Positions 21,401 through 33,400 of a DNA stretch of 64,000 nucleotides are shown in pieces. The notes under the pieces are model-generated. The model saw nothing but the letters and a program-made list of their open reading frames with translations, did no database searches and had not been told where the DNA came from. Origin of the DNA: Paroedura picta (taxonomy: Eukaryota > Chordata > Lepidosauria > Squamata > Gekkonidae); NCBI RefSeq assembly GCF_049243985.1, contig NC_135372.1, forward strand, positions 60,876,318 through 60,940,317. The letters run 5' to 3'. The translations under genes were made by a program, and so were the position numbers. Position 1 is the first letter of the stretch; each line of letters begins with the position of its first letter.

Positions 21401-24400
21401 CATCTATGTCCACTTGCTTCTAGAATGTTATTTTCTCATGTCGATAAACAGTGGGGCAAAGTAATCCATGCTGATTAAGTGTATTTGGTGTATTACACTG
21501 ACCCTTATTTTAGTCAGCGTCTTCTCTTGTCATTTCACGGCTACAACTTTTGCCAAAGTTGTCAGTGATAGACCACGCTTTTCTTTAGAGCAAGGATGGT
21601 GCATAATTTGCAAGAGGGCAGATCCTTGTGAGTCATATAGGTCATTCCCAATTGTGTGGAAAAATATGACGACATTGCTGGGCTCAGTGTTCTATTTATA
21701 GGCCAGCAAGAATTTCAAGTACGTTTTGCTTTTTTTAGATGCAGTAAACAGAAATGGGGGTTTGTCTTGCAGTAAAGTTAGTGCTTGGCCTTAGAAGGAA
21801 CAATACTTAATCAAATATTTACACAAAAGCCAGAGGAAGAGCATGCTGTCTCCAGTTTTAAATTTGCAAGAGAATGATAGGATGAGAAGGATGATCCCTA
21901 CTTTCTTTGGCATTTACAATGTGGCCTCTTAGGGAGATAATCTTCCTTCTTTGTAAAGCTTTAAAAAACCCAACAACAATTGTTCAACCATAGTAACAGA
22001 TGAAACAAAATGGGGTTTCTGTAGTCGCGTTCCATCTCCTAATTTGATCCCTCCTTAATTGATGTAATCCCCTTCTAGGGTTAAAAAAAATTACACTTTT
22101 GACATTAAAATATGTCTAATTTATGTTCTTGGATATTTGTAACCAGTTCCCATCTTGAACCTGAAACCTGAAAGCATAGCTGTTGAAAATTTCTGTATTA
22201 CATTGTATACAATTTTGAGTTTTAATACCATTTTCTGCATGCTGATAGCTTAACTGTGATCTGTTATATTTATGTAAGGAACAACGTGTAGGATGTATTC
22301 ATATGAATACCCAAACAAAGTCCAGGGGACTGTTAAGAAATTCCTGGATATTCTTGTTTTTTGAGTTATCAAACCTGGTATCATAATTCTCTTGACCAAA
22401 GCTTGTAAAGCGGTATGTTTTCCATTTTAAGGTTCACTGTAATGCCCAGCATGAACAGTCCTTGCATCAATTGTTTCTTGCCTGATCTCTTAGGGGGAAA
22501 TCTTTTCTGAGTCATAATTTAAAAAATAGCTGCTACATCATAAGGCCAATATCTTTTGCCATACTTGTGGCTTATGAAATCACAGCTATATCTGGATTCT
22601 TTTATAAGGGCTGATGATTTTCTTTTGCTACAGCCTTGATAACAAGCCAGCAGCTGTATATCTGAGTGCACTTCATTAGAAGCAAATCAACCTTCACAGT
22701 TTATGCTAAGCAGATTTTTTTTTGTACTAAAAATTTGTTGTGTACTTTCTCTGTATTCTGCATACATGGTTTCTCAACTTGAAATACTTTTCAGGGAGTT
22801 CATTGTTGCAGTTTTTTTCCTGTGAATCTTAACTTTATATAAATTAAACATAAATAAATTAAATATAAATAAATCATCATTTAAAAAATAAAAATGGCTA
22901 AATGAACAGAGCCAATTTAGAGTCCAATGGCACCTTTAAGACCAACAAAGTTTTATGCAAGGTATATGAGTTTATGAATAAAACTTTGTTGGTCTTAAAG
23001 GTGCCACTGGACTCTAAATTGGTTCTACTGCTTCAGACCAACATGGCTACCTGCTTGACTCTAAGTTTATGAACAGTTACAGCGTAGCAGTGACAAAGTT
23101 ATAAACTCAAATATCTTTTCTTATTCAAAAGGTGCATTTGAAAGGTTTTCAGGTTCTTAACTTCCAGTGAGAACTTCATATGCTTATTTAAAAAGCTGAA
23201 CTTTTAAAGTTTTGTTTGTTTATAATTTGCCTTTCTCCAAAAAATCAAGAGTCCCTTTGCTAATAAAATTCTTTAAACTATTAATCTAGCTTGATTATTG
23301 AAATTTACATTTTAGGCTAACAGTTTTAGAATAGGAATAGTAACGTAGTACATTAACAATGTGTTCAGCATTTTCAACTGGCTATCTGTCAGGTTTCTGT
23401 GAAAATTACATGCCAACTTCTGTGGTATGTACAACTGAAACAGGCAAATGATAAAGTTCTAAAGCTGTCTCTGGGTGTCTAACTGTATTCCATTGGTAAC
23501 AGACCACTAACATCAGTGCCCCCCCCCCATAAAAACACCCCTCATATGCTGGAAATATGTGGATTTCTGCTGCTGCTAGTTACAGAATGTGTTTTAAATG
23601 TGTTTTAAAACTGTTTTATAGTTTGGCTTATATGAGTTAGTGCTTGTTCTTCATCGCCCTGAGCCAGTCTGCCAGGAGGGGAGGATACAAATAATCAAAT
23701 ATCAAATAAATAAGATATAGAAAGAAGCAATTGCAGATGAGCTTGACTCAGCCAGAGCGTCACATGCGCTTGAACAACCCGTTGTATGTGACACAACTTC
23801 ATAAACACAAAGTCTCTGTGCTTGCTGTCCCATTAAACATGGTGAAAGTCTCAGACCAGCTTTTGCATTGCATTTATGAAATAATGATGTTTAGTCATTT
23901 AGAGACCCATTAGTAAGATTTTATATTACTAGCATTATGTTAGTATTGTCCTGCTACAGCTTTTTATCTTATAGAAGACATCCTGTAGAAGTTTCTTGTC
24001 CTAGGGACTTGGAAACTGTGATGCAGACCTTCTAGAATTGTTAAAAATATTAAGATCTTGTAAAGCAGTGGTCCCCAACCTTTTTATCACCTTTTTATCA
24101 CCAGGCTTGACAATTTTACTGAGACCCGGGGGGGGGAGGTGGTCTTTTGCCGAGGGATGTTGCTGCCTCCTGAGCCCCTGCTCCACTTGCTTTCATGCCG
24201 GTGCCCCTGACTTCCTGCTGCCGACTGATCCGCGGACCGGTCCCGGTCCCCGGACCGGGGGTTGGGGACCACTGTTGTAAAGGATCTATTGCTCTTGGAA
24301 GATGAGCAGTGGGTGTGAACTCTTTCTTTGGGCTCCCAGTTGGAAACTCAGCAAGCAGCTCTTGGAGGCAAACCACTCCTATCCTATCTTTTGGGTCAAC

Positions 24401-27400
24401 TCCAAGGATAGTAAAGTAGAAGATTAGGGCTTGCTATTGCATGTAATAATTTCCACACTCACTTCACCTAGCTAAAAGATGGCTGGCTCTGGCTTGGGAA
24501 TGGTAAGTCTCTCTTAGAAGCTGAATTCAAAGTTTGAGAAATATTGTTTGAGTCCAGTGCTGACTCTGTTTTGGCAGCTGCTGGGTCCTGAGTATGAGAT
24601 ACTGCAGAATGTATCAACATAACTGCAATGTCCTTGTTTGCTTGACTCAGTTGTGTATGGATGTCATCAGGACTGTCGTCCCATTGATTTCCCCTCTGGA
24701 ATTCTTTAGGAAATCATAAATGTATCCTTGTGCTGTTAAGTGTCTCCTCCTGAGATTTCAGAAGCCAGAAATGATATAAGCTTTTTATGTATTCAGGTGA
24801 CAGAGTCATAGATGTAGGGTCAGAATGGCGAACGTTCAGCAATGATAAAGCAACCAAAGACCCATCTCGAGTTGGAGATACTCAGAATCCTCTCTTAAGT
24901 GATGGAGATTTGACTACAATGATTGGCAAGGTAATATTTAATGATAAAATGTAATGTTTTAGTACTGTGAAAACATGTATCCAGCAGAAGGAAGGTCCTG
25001 CAAAATGAAAATTAAATAATTAAATAACCATAGAAAGGCAACTTTATTCCATAATCAAACTGTGCATAATAGCTGTTTCATGATCACTTCTTCATATTCT
25101 CTGTATTTTATATTAATTCAGACTAGGAGACAACATTCACTGATTGTGGCCCTCTAAAGCAGCACCCCCGCTCCCTGGTACTGAGTAAATTGTGAAGCAT
25201 GGAATTGGAGGTTTTTCCCTTGAAAAAATGATATAAAAAGTAAGGGAATTTGGGTGGAGTTTTGTCTTTCTTTACCAGTTGCTTAATAGGGCACACAAAA
25301 GCCACTTTGAGTTACTTAAATCAGTCAAACCAAATGCTTTTCTGACTTGCTTTCTGGTACAACTACTTGAGATTAACATTCCCAAAGACCATATTGTTTA
25401 TTCTCACAATGCTTTATGAATCCCCCTTTGCTTCTCAAATACTAATGCAATTTAATGCAGCTGAACTGAACACATTGGGTGAAAGGAAAGGGGAACTACT
25501 GTTAGACACGGGCACATTTGGTCACTAAGGCTAATTTCAGCACTGGTGACTAGTTTTCCTTCTGGAACCAACCCTAGTTTCCATAACTGGAAGAACATTA
25601 TGTTTAGGTGTGAATACAGCACAGTTGCAGTTGAAACCATGTTGTATGTGTGTCACAGTGGAATCTTTCCTTAGTGTCTTAAACAGCATATCATACTTTA
25701 TAGAAAAAAGTAGAAAAAGGTTGACCAGATGAGTTTGATTGTTAGTAAGACATTGTCAGATTAAATAATATCAGAAATGATACCCCCCCCCGAAATCTGA
25801 TCTCTAATTCTAAAAATGATGTGGGAGCTTTTGTCTTATACACCAGCATAGAAGAGTTTGGTTCAATAATCAGTGGTGTGTTGTCAGTTGATTACTTTAT
25901 GAAGCTAGAAATACCTATATATAGGTGGCAGCCAACCTTTAAAGGTAAAAGGTAAAGGTATCCCCTGTGCAAGCACAGAGTCATGTCTGGGGTAACGCTC
26001 TCTAGCGTTTTCATGGCAGACTCAATACGGGGTGGTTTGCCAGTGCCTTCCCCAGTCATTACCATTTACCCCCCAGCAAGCTGGGTACTCATTTTACCGA
26101 CCTCGGAAGGATGGAAGGCTGAGTCAACCTTGAGCCGGCTGCTGGGATTGAACTCCCAGCCTCATGGGCAAAGCTTTCAGACGGCTGCCTTACCACTCTG
26201 CGCCACAAGAGGCTCATTGCCAACCTTTAAACACCCTGAGAAAATGCTGAAGCTCTGAAGACTCCTGTTGGTGGAACCTCCCCCACTCAGGACCAACTGC
26301 TGTTCTTGCTCAGGATTCCGCACCGCCCCCCCTTCCCTTCAGCCCTGCTGTGAAGGAAGCCTCTAACGGCCCCTGTCTGAGGCAAGGGACACTTTTCCAA
26401 GAGCAATGCAAGAGAATCTGTAGGCATGCATGTGCATTCATTTTGAGGAGGCACATTTTCTCCTGCAGTCTAAAGGTTGGGTGACAGGGAGGCCACAGAA
26501 AACCCCTACTCAAAATACTGCTGTGGCCAGCCTCACTGCCGGAGGAAAGACACAACCAAGCCATGCGTGTCTCTTCACCACCACTCTTTGAACATAGCTC
26601 TCTGAACTGGATACTGCTGTGGGGGTTATTTTGCCTCCTATTTCATTTGCACAACAACCCTGAGCAGTGTTTCATCTCCACAACAACCTGTGCGGGAAGC
26701 TGAGATGTTCCTTTTGCATAACAGCCCTGTCCTTCCTCCAAAGCAGCCATTTCTGCCTGAAGAGCTTTATGGTTTAGAGATGAGCTGTCATTCCAGGAGA
26801 TCTCCAGGCCTCAGCTGGAGGTTGGCTACTCCTGGGTTTGAAATATTCTGTGAAAGTGGGGCCTCAAAAGGGTATAATGCCTCCACAGCCACCCAACCAG
26901 CCACATAATGCTCCTGGCCTATTTCAGGTCAAGAAAACATTGCAGAGAGGAGGTAAGGTTGCCAGATAGATATACATTCATGTTCTGGTACTCCACACTT
27001 CCTAGGTGTGCTTGAACCTGATTGGGATCAGGACTGTTGTGCATAGAGAGACCTCCTCTTAGGATTGCCATCTTCTAAGTGAGGCACAAAACCCACACCA
27101 AACCATGAACTTGCGCCTGTTCTATTACAGTATGCAACAGGCTTTACTACTAGTATAAATATAAAAAGAATTTTTTTCAAAGGGATTTTTTCTAAAGCTA
27201 GTTATCTGATAAAAACCACGGCAAGGCCTCCTTGGTTCATGAAGTTTGTTGCTGTTCAGCGCAGGAAGGCAAACTTAACAGTTGAGTTCCGTCAGATGTC
27301 AGGACTTTTAATTTTTGGTATTGCAAAGTGAAGAGCTGGTCACAAACCAGTTTGCGCATTCATCAAAAACATGTATTTAAATTGAAATGCCTGGTGGTAT

Positions 27401-30400
27401 GCAAGTCAAGGGAGTACAGGACAGCTATCTAATATGCTAGATTCTTGAAGCGTTCAGAGATTCTGAAATTGCTCATCTTTACCTACTTAGTATGTGTGGT
27501 TCCCCTCATGAACAGTTTCTAGCGTACTGTAGGCAATTTTCATCATATCCCACTGGATAACCTGTTGTCTAAGCACATTCTCTTACCAGAAACACAAAGT
27601 TCACTACACCAGAAGAAAACCCAGAGTAGGTATATATCAAACAGGTTCTAAGCATTCCTGTCTAGAAATCAATTATTTGGGGGACACAGATAGTAAATTA
27701 TTTCTTTCCATAAGGAAATCTTTGAAGAAAAAGATCGACCTTAGTGAGCTGAATATCCAATATACATCACAGTGCCATGAGTTTAAATGGTGTTCCAGCT
27801 AGGTTCCTAAGAACGTGGCTAGTAGATAAGCAGAACTGCAGGTCTTCCCACCCACCTTGATTCCCTGCTTTTATACATCCTATTTGTCAATGCTTTTTTT
27901 TGCTAGTTGAGTTAAAATGGCTTTATGGAAATTGCCCTTGTGTACAGGTGCTGGAAAGGCAGCCAACCATCCATCCTGTTTGCTCACTACTTGGCTTTCT
28001 TGGTGCACTTCTTTATATGCTCTGTGAAATGTTTAACAATCTCATGTTTTCCTGCATTTTCTCTTTGTTGGTTCTCTCTTAACTGTTAAAAATTCCACAG
28101 GTTCTAAAAACCTGATCAAACTTCATCGTGTATATGTGTAGGAGGTATTCTAGACCTATGGATATCCAAAGATATTAAGTCCTCCCTTTTGACCCAAGAG
28201 CAGTGGGTTTTACTAATTGCCCACTGGCATTAAAGGAAGTCATAGTCACAAGTGTGTTTCCCTTTTAAGGAGCAGATGTTCTCAACCAATACCATAAACA
28301 CAATCAAAACTGCCTTGTCTTTAGTTTGTTTCATTTAATGGCATTGTTGTAAAGCCGTGCAGGTATACCTGTCTCATGTAAAAGCCTAGCGCAGAAACAT
28401 ACAAATTGCCATAGCTTCACTGGAGTTAATGGAAAGCTCAGAGGAGGGGGAGGTTGGATGGGGTCCATCAACTTCCTTCTTGTAAGCAAGCAGTCTTTCT
28501 TTCAGCTTGGCTTTTATAGAAGGCAGAGGCTTTGCCTTGCTGCTTTCTGCATAAAGCTAACATAAGCGAAGCAGGTAGCCCTCACATCCTCCAGTGCTTT
28601 GCTTACCTGTGGACAGCCACACTGATGTGGGAGTTTCTCATTCAAGCAGGTGTACCGCTCTGGTAATGTGTAGCCTCGGGAAGGTCGGGGTGGAGATTTT
28701 TGTATAGGCCTTTTAGTAAAAGGGGGAACAATCATGGATCAGAAGAGCTCCAGGGTGAATGAAACAAAGGTTTCAGAATGCTCCATAATGTATGAAAAGC
28801 TTTACAGATGTTGAATTTAACAAAGACCAACCCATCAAGAGCGTGATAGTTTCATTATGAACAGCCTGTTCATCTTTGTCCATGTGGAAACAGGTAAGAC
28901 AATGATAGCTCCCTGCTGTGGTGTAAAGGCTATCTGACCAATCCATTTTCTTAACTGCTAGGAAACAGTATGGAAGGGCCGCCTATCACAAGCATTCCTC
29001 CCCTGCTCTGAATCTTCTCAAAACATATCAGAAGGGCAATCATAAACCTTTCTTCTGCAGGGCACAGGTGCAGCCAGTTTTGACGAATTTGGGAATTCCA
29101 AGTATCAGAACCGCAGGACAATGAGCAGCTCTGACCGTGCAATGATGAATGCATTTAAAGAAATCGCTAGCATGGCCGACAGAATAAACCTCCCCCGAAA
29201 TATAGTCGTAAGTTCGTGTCTCCTTCTCTTAAATGGTTCTGGCATTTACTTAGTTAGCATAATATAATGAGCGCATGAATTTTTGATATTATTGCTAATT
29301 AAATGGCCCGGAGTTAATTAAATTTTGCCTGCTTGCTTTGAAGGATCGAACAAATAATTTATTCAAGCAAGTGTATGAGCAGAAGAGCTTGAAGGGAAGA
29401 AGTAACGATGCCATTGCCTCCGCTTGTCTCTATATTGCCTGCAGACAAGAAGGTGTTCCGCGGACCTTTAAAGGTAAGTCTCTAGTGGCTCATGCTTCAG
29501 CTCCTGCTGGCTGACCTCTGGCTAGTGCAGACCACTATCTTGTGGGTGTAGCATTCAGGAGGAATAAATTGAAGCTTCCAGTTCCTGGCATCTTGTATGG
29601 GATTTTGCCCTTTTTCTGGTATGGATTATCTTTGGGCAAATGTATGGAGTGGATTGACTTAAATGTAAATGTCTCAGGAGGCAAAGCAATTATTGGGCAT
29701 GCTTAAAAGCTGCTGTGTAATACAAAATGGAGTGAGGTAGCTGTTTTGTATCAGCAGAAATTCACTACAAGGCCAAACCCAGAGCAACACAACTTGGATT
29801 GTGCTGCTTTCAAAGCAGAATGGATTCCTTGCTTCATGGACCCCTCCATGTATCTTTTCCTGTTTGTAGAGTAGCTATGCACATGGAAGGGGCAGTTTGG
29901 GACATGTGCCATGTGCTCAGAAGCCACAATGGACTGCCTGTCAAGGAAATTAAAAGCTGACACATGACTTTTAAATTACTCTTGGCTGATCCAAGCATTT
30001 CCATCCATGATGATCTTGTTTGGCTTCAGTTTAATAAGTCCTAATAACCGTTTATTGTGTCATGGTTGGTCCCAACCTTAAAGGGGAGACAGTGTGGTGT
30101 AGTGGTTATATGTGTTAGTCTAGGAGCTGGAAGACCCAGCTTCAAATCCCAAGTCATGCCATAGAAGTTCACTGGGTGACTTTGGGCTAGTAACACACTC
30201 TCAGCCTAACCTACCTCACAGGGTTGTGAGCATAAAATGGAGGAGAGGAGGGTATTGCCAGCTCCTTTGTGCCTTTGTTGGGAAGAAGAGTGGAGTACAA
30301 AACATGCATATAAATAAAAAAGGTTGTCGCTGCCCTGTTGAAAATTTATCTGTGGACCAAAAGGACATTGATTGTGTTGAACTTGTAAGCAGATTAATGC

Positions 30401-33400
30401 TGGAGAACATTATGGAGAACGTTTCTTCTCAATGAGTCACAAATACATGCCTGTTGGTTGGTTGAAGCAAAACAACAAGATCACTTCATGTGCACATTGT
30501 TCTGGTGGCTGTTGTTATGTTCAAGGGAGTTGAGATCCATAAGGAAGAATTGCCAGTAGTCATGCTTTCAGAAGGAGCATTTGACTGCCCTCTGTTCTGG
30601 GGACCTGCCTAATTTCTGCTTTCATATATGGTGCTAGACAGACTTGGGTTCCATAGAACTGTTCTGATGATTATTCCTCTGAGGTGTCCTTCAGTGGGAT
30701 GTTTCTAAAAGTGGATCTGAGCTCATTTGGTTTGTAGACTGAATTATGGGACCTTGCTGTGAAAATTTAAAATGCTGATAGCACAGTAAGAAATTAATTT
30801 GATCATAGTTTGAGAATTAAGCTTTAATTTGCAGTGAAGACTAAAAGTATTCCCATTAACATGCGAACATCTTGATTGTTTTTAGAAATATGTGCCGTCT
30901 CCAGAATTTCTAAAAAAGAAATAGGTCGATGCTTCAAGCTCATTTTGAAGGCTCTGGAAACAAGTGTGGATTTGATCACAACTGGAGATTTCATGTCCAG
31001 GTTTTGTTCAAACCTTGGTCTTCCTAAGCAAGTTCAGATGGCAGCAACACACATTGCACGTAAAGCTGTGGAGTTAGACTTGGTCCCTGGGAGGAGTCCC
31101 ATTTCAGTAGCAGCTGCAGCAATTTATATGGCTTCACAAGCTTCTGCGGAGAAGAGGACCCAGAAAGGTAATCTTTTTTTTCTGCTAGATCTCATCTTTA
31201 TATCTGCAGGAGTAGTAATTCCCCTGAAATAAGGAGAGGCATTTATGCAGAAAAACATGATGTTACCCTGCTTTTACGTTGGTCTTAGATGCATCTCCTT
31301 TTCAGCACAGCCACTGTGTCTTTCTTTCTTTTCCCTTTTGGGCTGATTTCTTGACTGGTCCAACTGTGCCACATTCGTCACACAATAAGCATGTATAGTG
31401 AGTGTACTGGACCTTTATTATTATTATTAGATTTATATCCCGCCACTCCCTTGCGGCTCGTTCTGAATTAGGCATGTGGTGTATCACATGATCTGTTATG
31501 TACAGTCCTCTTAAGTGTATGGGCATTTAATGCATTGGCAAGAGTGCCTTGGTAAGTAAGATGCCAAATGGCATGTGTTATTGGTTACTCTGAATTACCC
31601 ATATTTGGGTATTGCCTGGCTAGTACAAATCAGAATCTGCCCTAGTATAGTGTCATCAGTTAGTCCTTAGTAGGACTCCAGGCTAATTTTCTCTATGTAA
31701 CCAAGTTATTGAGTAGTCCTCAGTTTGAAAGTAGCTCCTTCAAACAAGTTAAGAACATGTCCAGAGGAGGGCAACAAAGATGGTGAGAGGTTTGGAGACC
31801 AAGACTTATGAAGAAAGGCTGGGGGAGCTTGGTCTAGCCTAGAGAGGAGACGACTGAGAGGGGATCTGATAACCATCTTCAAGTATTTAAAAAGGTGCCA
31901 TATGGAGGATGGAGCAGAATTGTTCTCTCTTGCCCCAGAGGGACAGACCAGAACAAATGGGATGAAATTAATTCAAAAGAAATTCCATCTAAACATCCAG
32001 AAGAAGTTCCTGAAAGTTAGAGCTGTTTCCCAGTGGAACAGGCTTCCTCGGGAGGTGGTGGGTTCTCCATCTTTGGAAATTTTAAAACAGAGGCTAGATA
32101 GCCATCTGACAGAGAGGCTGATTTTGTGAAGGCAAAGGGGTGGCATGTTACAGTAGATGAGCGATTGGGATGTGAGTGTCCTGCATAGTGCAGGGGGTTG
32201 GACTAGATGACCCATGAGGTCCGTTCCAACTCTGATTCTAGGAGGGCCTTTGTTTTCTGATATGGGAGGAAAGAGTTCCTTGCCTATAACTACAAGCTTG
32301 AAAGGTTGGCAACACTGGCTTCCTTTTCTGGCGGGTGTGTGTGTGTTTCATGCTGGGAAATAACTCCAATTGTGGCAGATCCTGACAAGGTCTTTAAAGG
32401 AGAGAAGGAGGAACTTTCACAGAGATCACTAGTAGGAGAGCACTCTTTTAGCTGTAGGTTACTAAGTAGGAAGGCACTGGCTTTTCCCTTCTCACCCCTT
32501 TCTAAGTAGTTCTGCTTATACAATCAATTGCAGTCCCCTGTGTAGGACTGCAAAGAATTCTGGAAGAGTTAATGTCTCATGCAGAATCTTTAAATACAAA
32601 AGCTTCAAACACCCCTTGTGTACTTTTTAGACTAAATCGGTAAGAATTGAAGTCAGTGCGCTGGCCAAAATGGCATTTTCCTAAACCCGGCTTCCTCTGC
32701 TATTAGCCTTGCCTCTGAGTGTGATGCAGTCAGGAACAGAGCTTCCTTTGACCTTCAAGCTGAGATCAGGTACATGGGAGAAGGCCGTGTTTTGGGAATC
32801 TAGGGCACAATTTGTGTAGGGCCTCAACCGTTCATTTCTGCACTTTGAATTGGCATAGAAATGGACTACATACAGGTACCATGCTGTTTCATTGGCCACC
32901 ACAACAGAATCTTCAGGCTCACTAATGTTGATTCCCGAGTTGTTGCTCAAGGCATCTTTAACAGACAGAAGTTGAACACTGGGAGAGCAGGGGTAAGTTT
33001 ATATGCTGAAAGGTCAAAGCTATATTTCGGAAACTTCTTGTGTTGGATCCATCTCATGAAGGAGCAGGTTGAAGGGCTATTTTCCTTATCCTGTTCATTC
33101 TCAGATCCCTCTTTTGAAGCAAGGTGGCCCTTGCATGCAAAGCAGATTGCAGTATTTGGGATCAGTGGAAGTGGAAACAGGAAGCAATTTTGCTTACTTT
33201 CCCCCTCCTCTTTGAAGCATGTTGTTTATAAGGGGGTCCCCCAAGGGGGCCCTTGGAAGCTTTTTTGCTATAATGGTAGGATGCTGGGGAAAAGGATAGA
33301 GTAGATTTTTTCTCCCTTTCTTCCAACTTTTTCTGTGAGCTTTTTTGACTATATCTAGCTCTTTAAAATTTGTAGGTGTACTTCTCACTTTAAGGGTAGG

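Larger units (their letters stand above)
13963..24796 (+). other. GTF2B intron 2
   Basis: 10834 bp. It contains hAT elements (14530, 16081, 18341, 21264, 24066), an L2-like remnant (15243) and a palindromic repeat (22906). Stretches 16322-18330, 18690-21250, 21370-22900 and 23063-24057 show nothing nameable, apart from short tails of an AAATAAATAA-ending repeat near 17560-17620 and 23655-23710. Confidence 0.85.
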
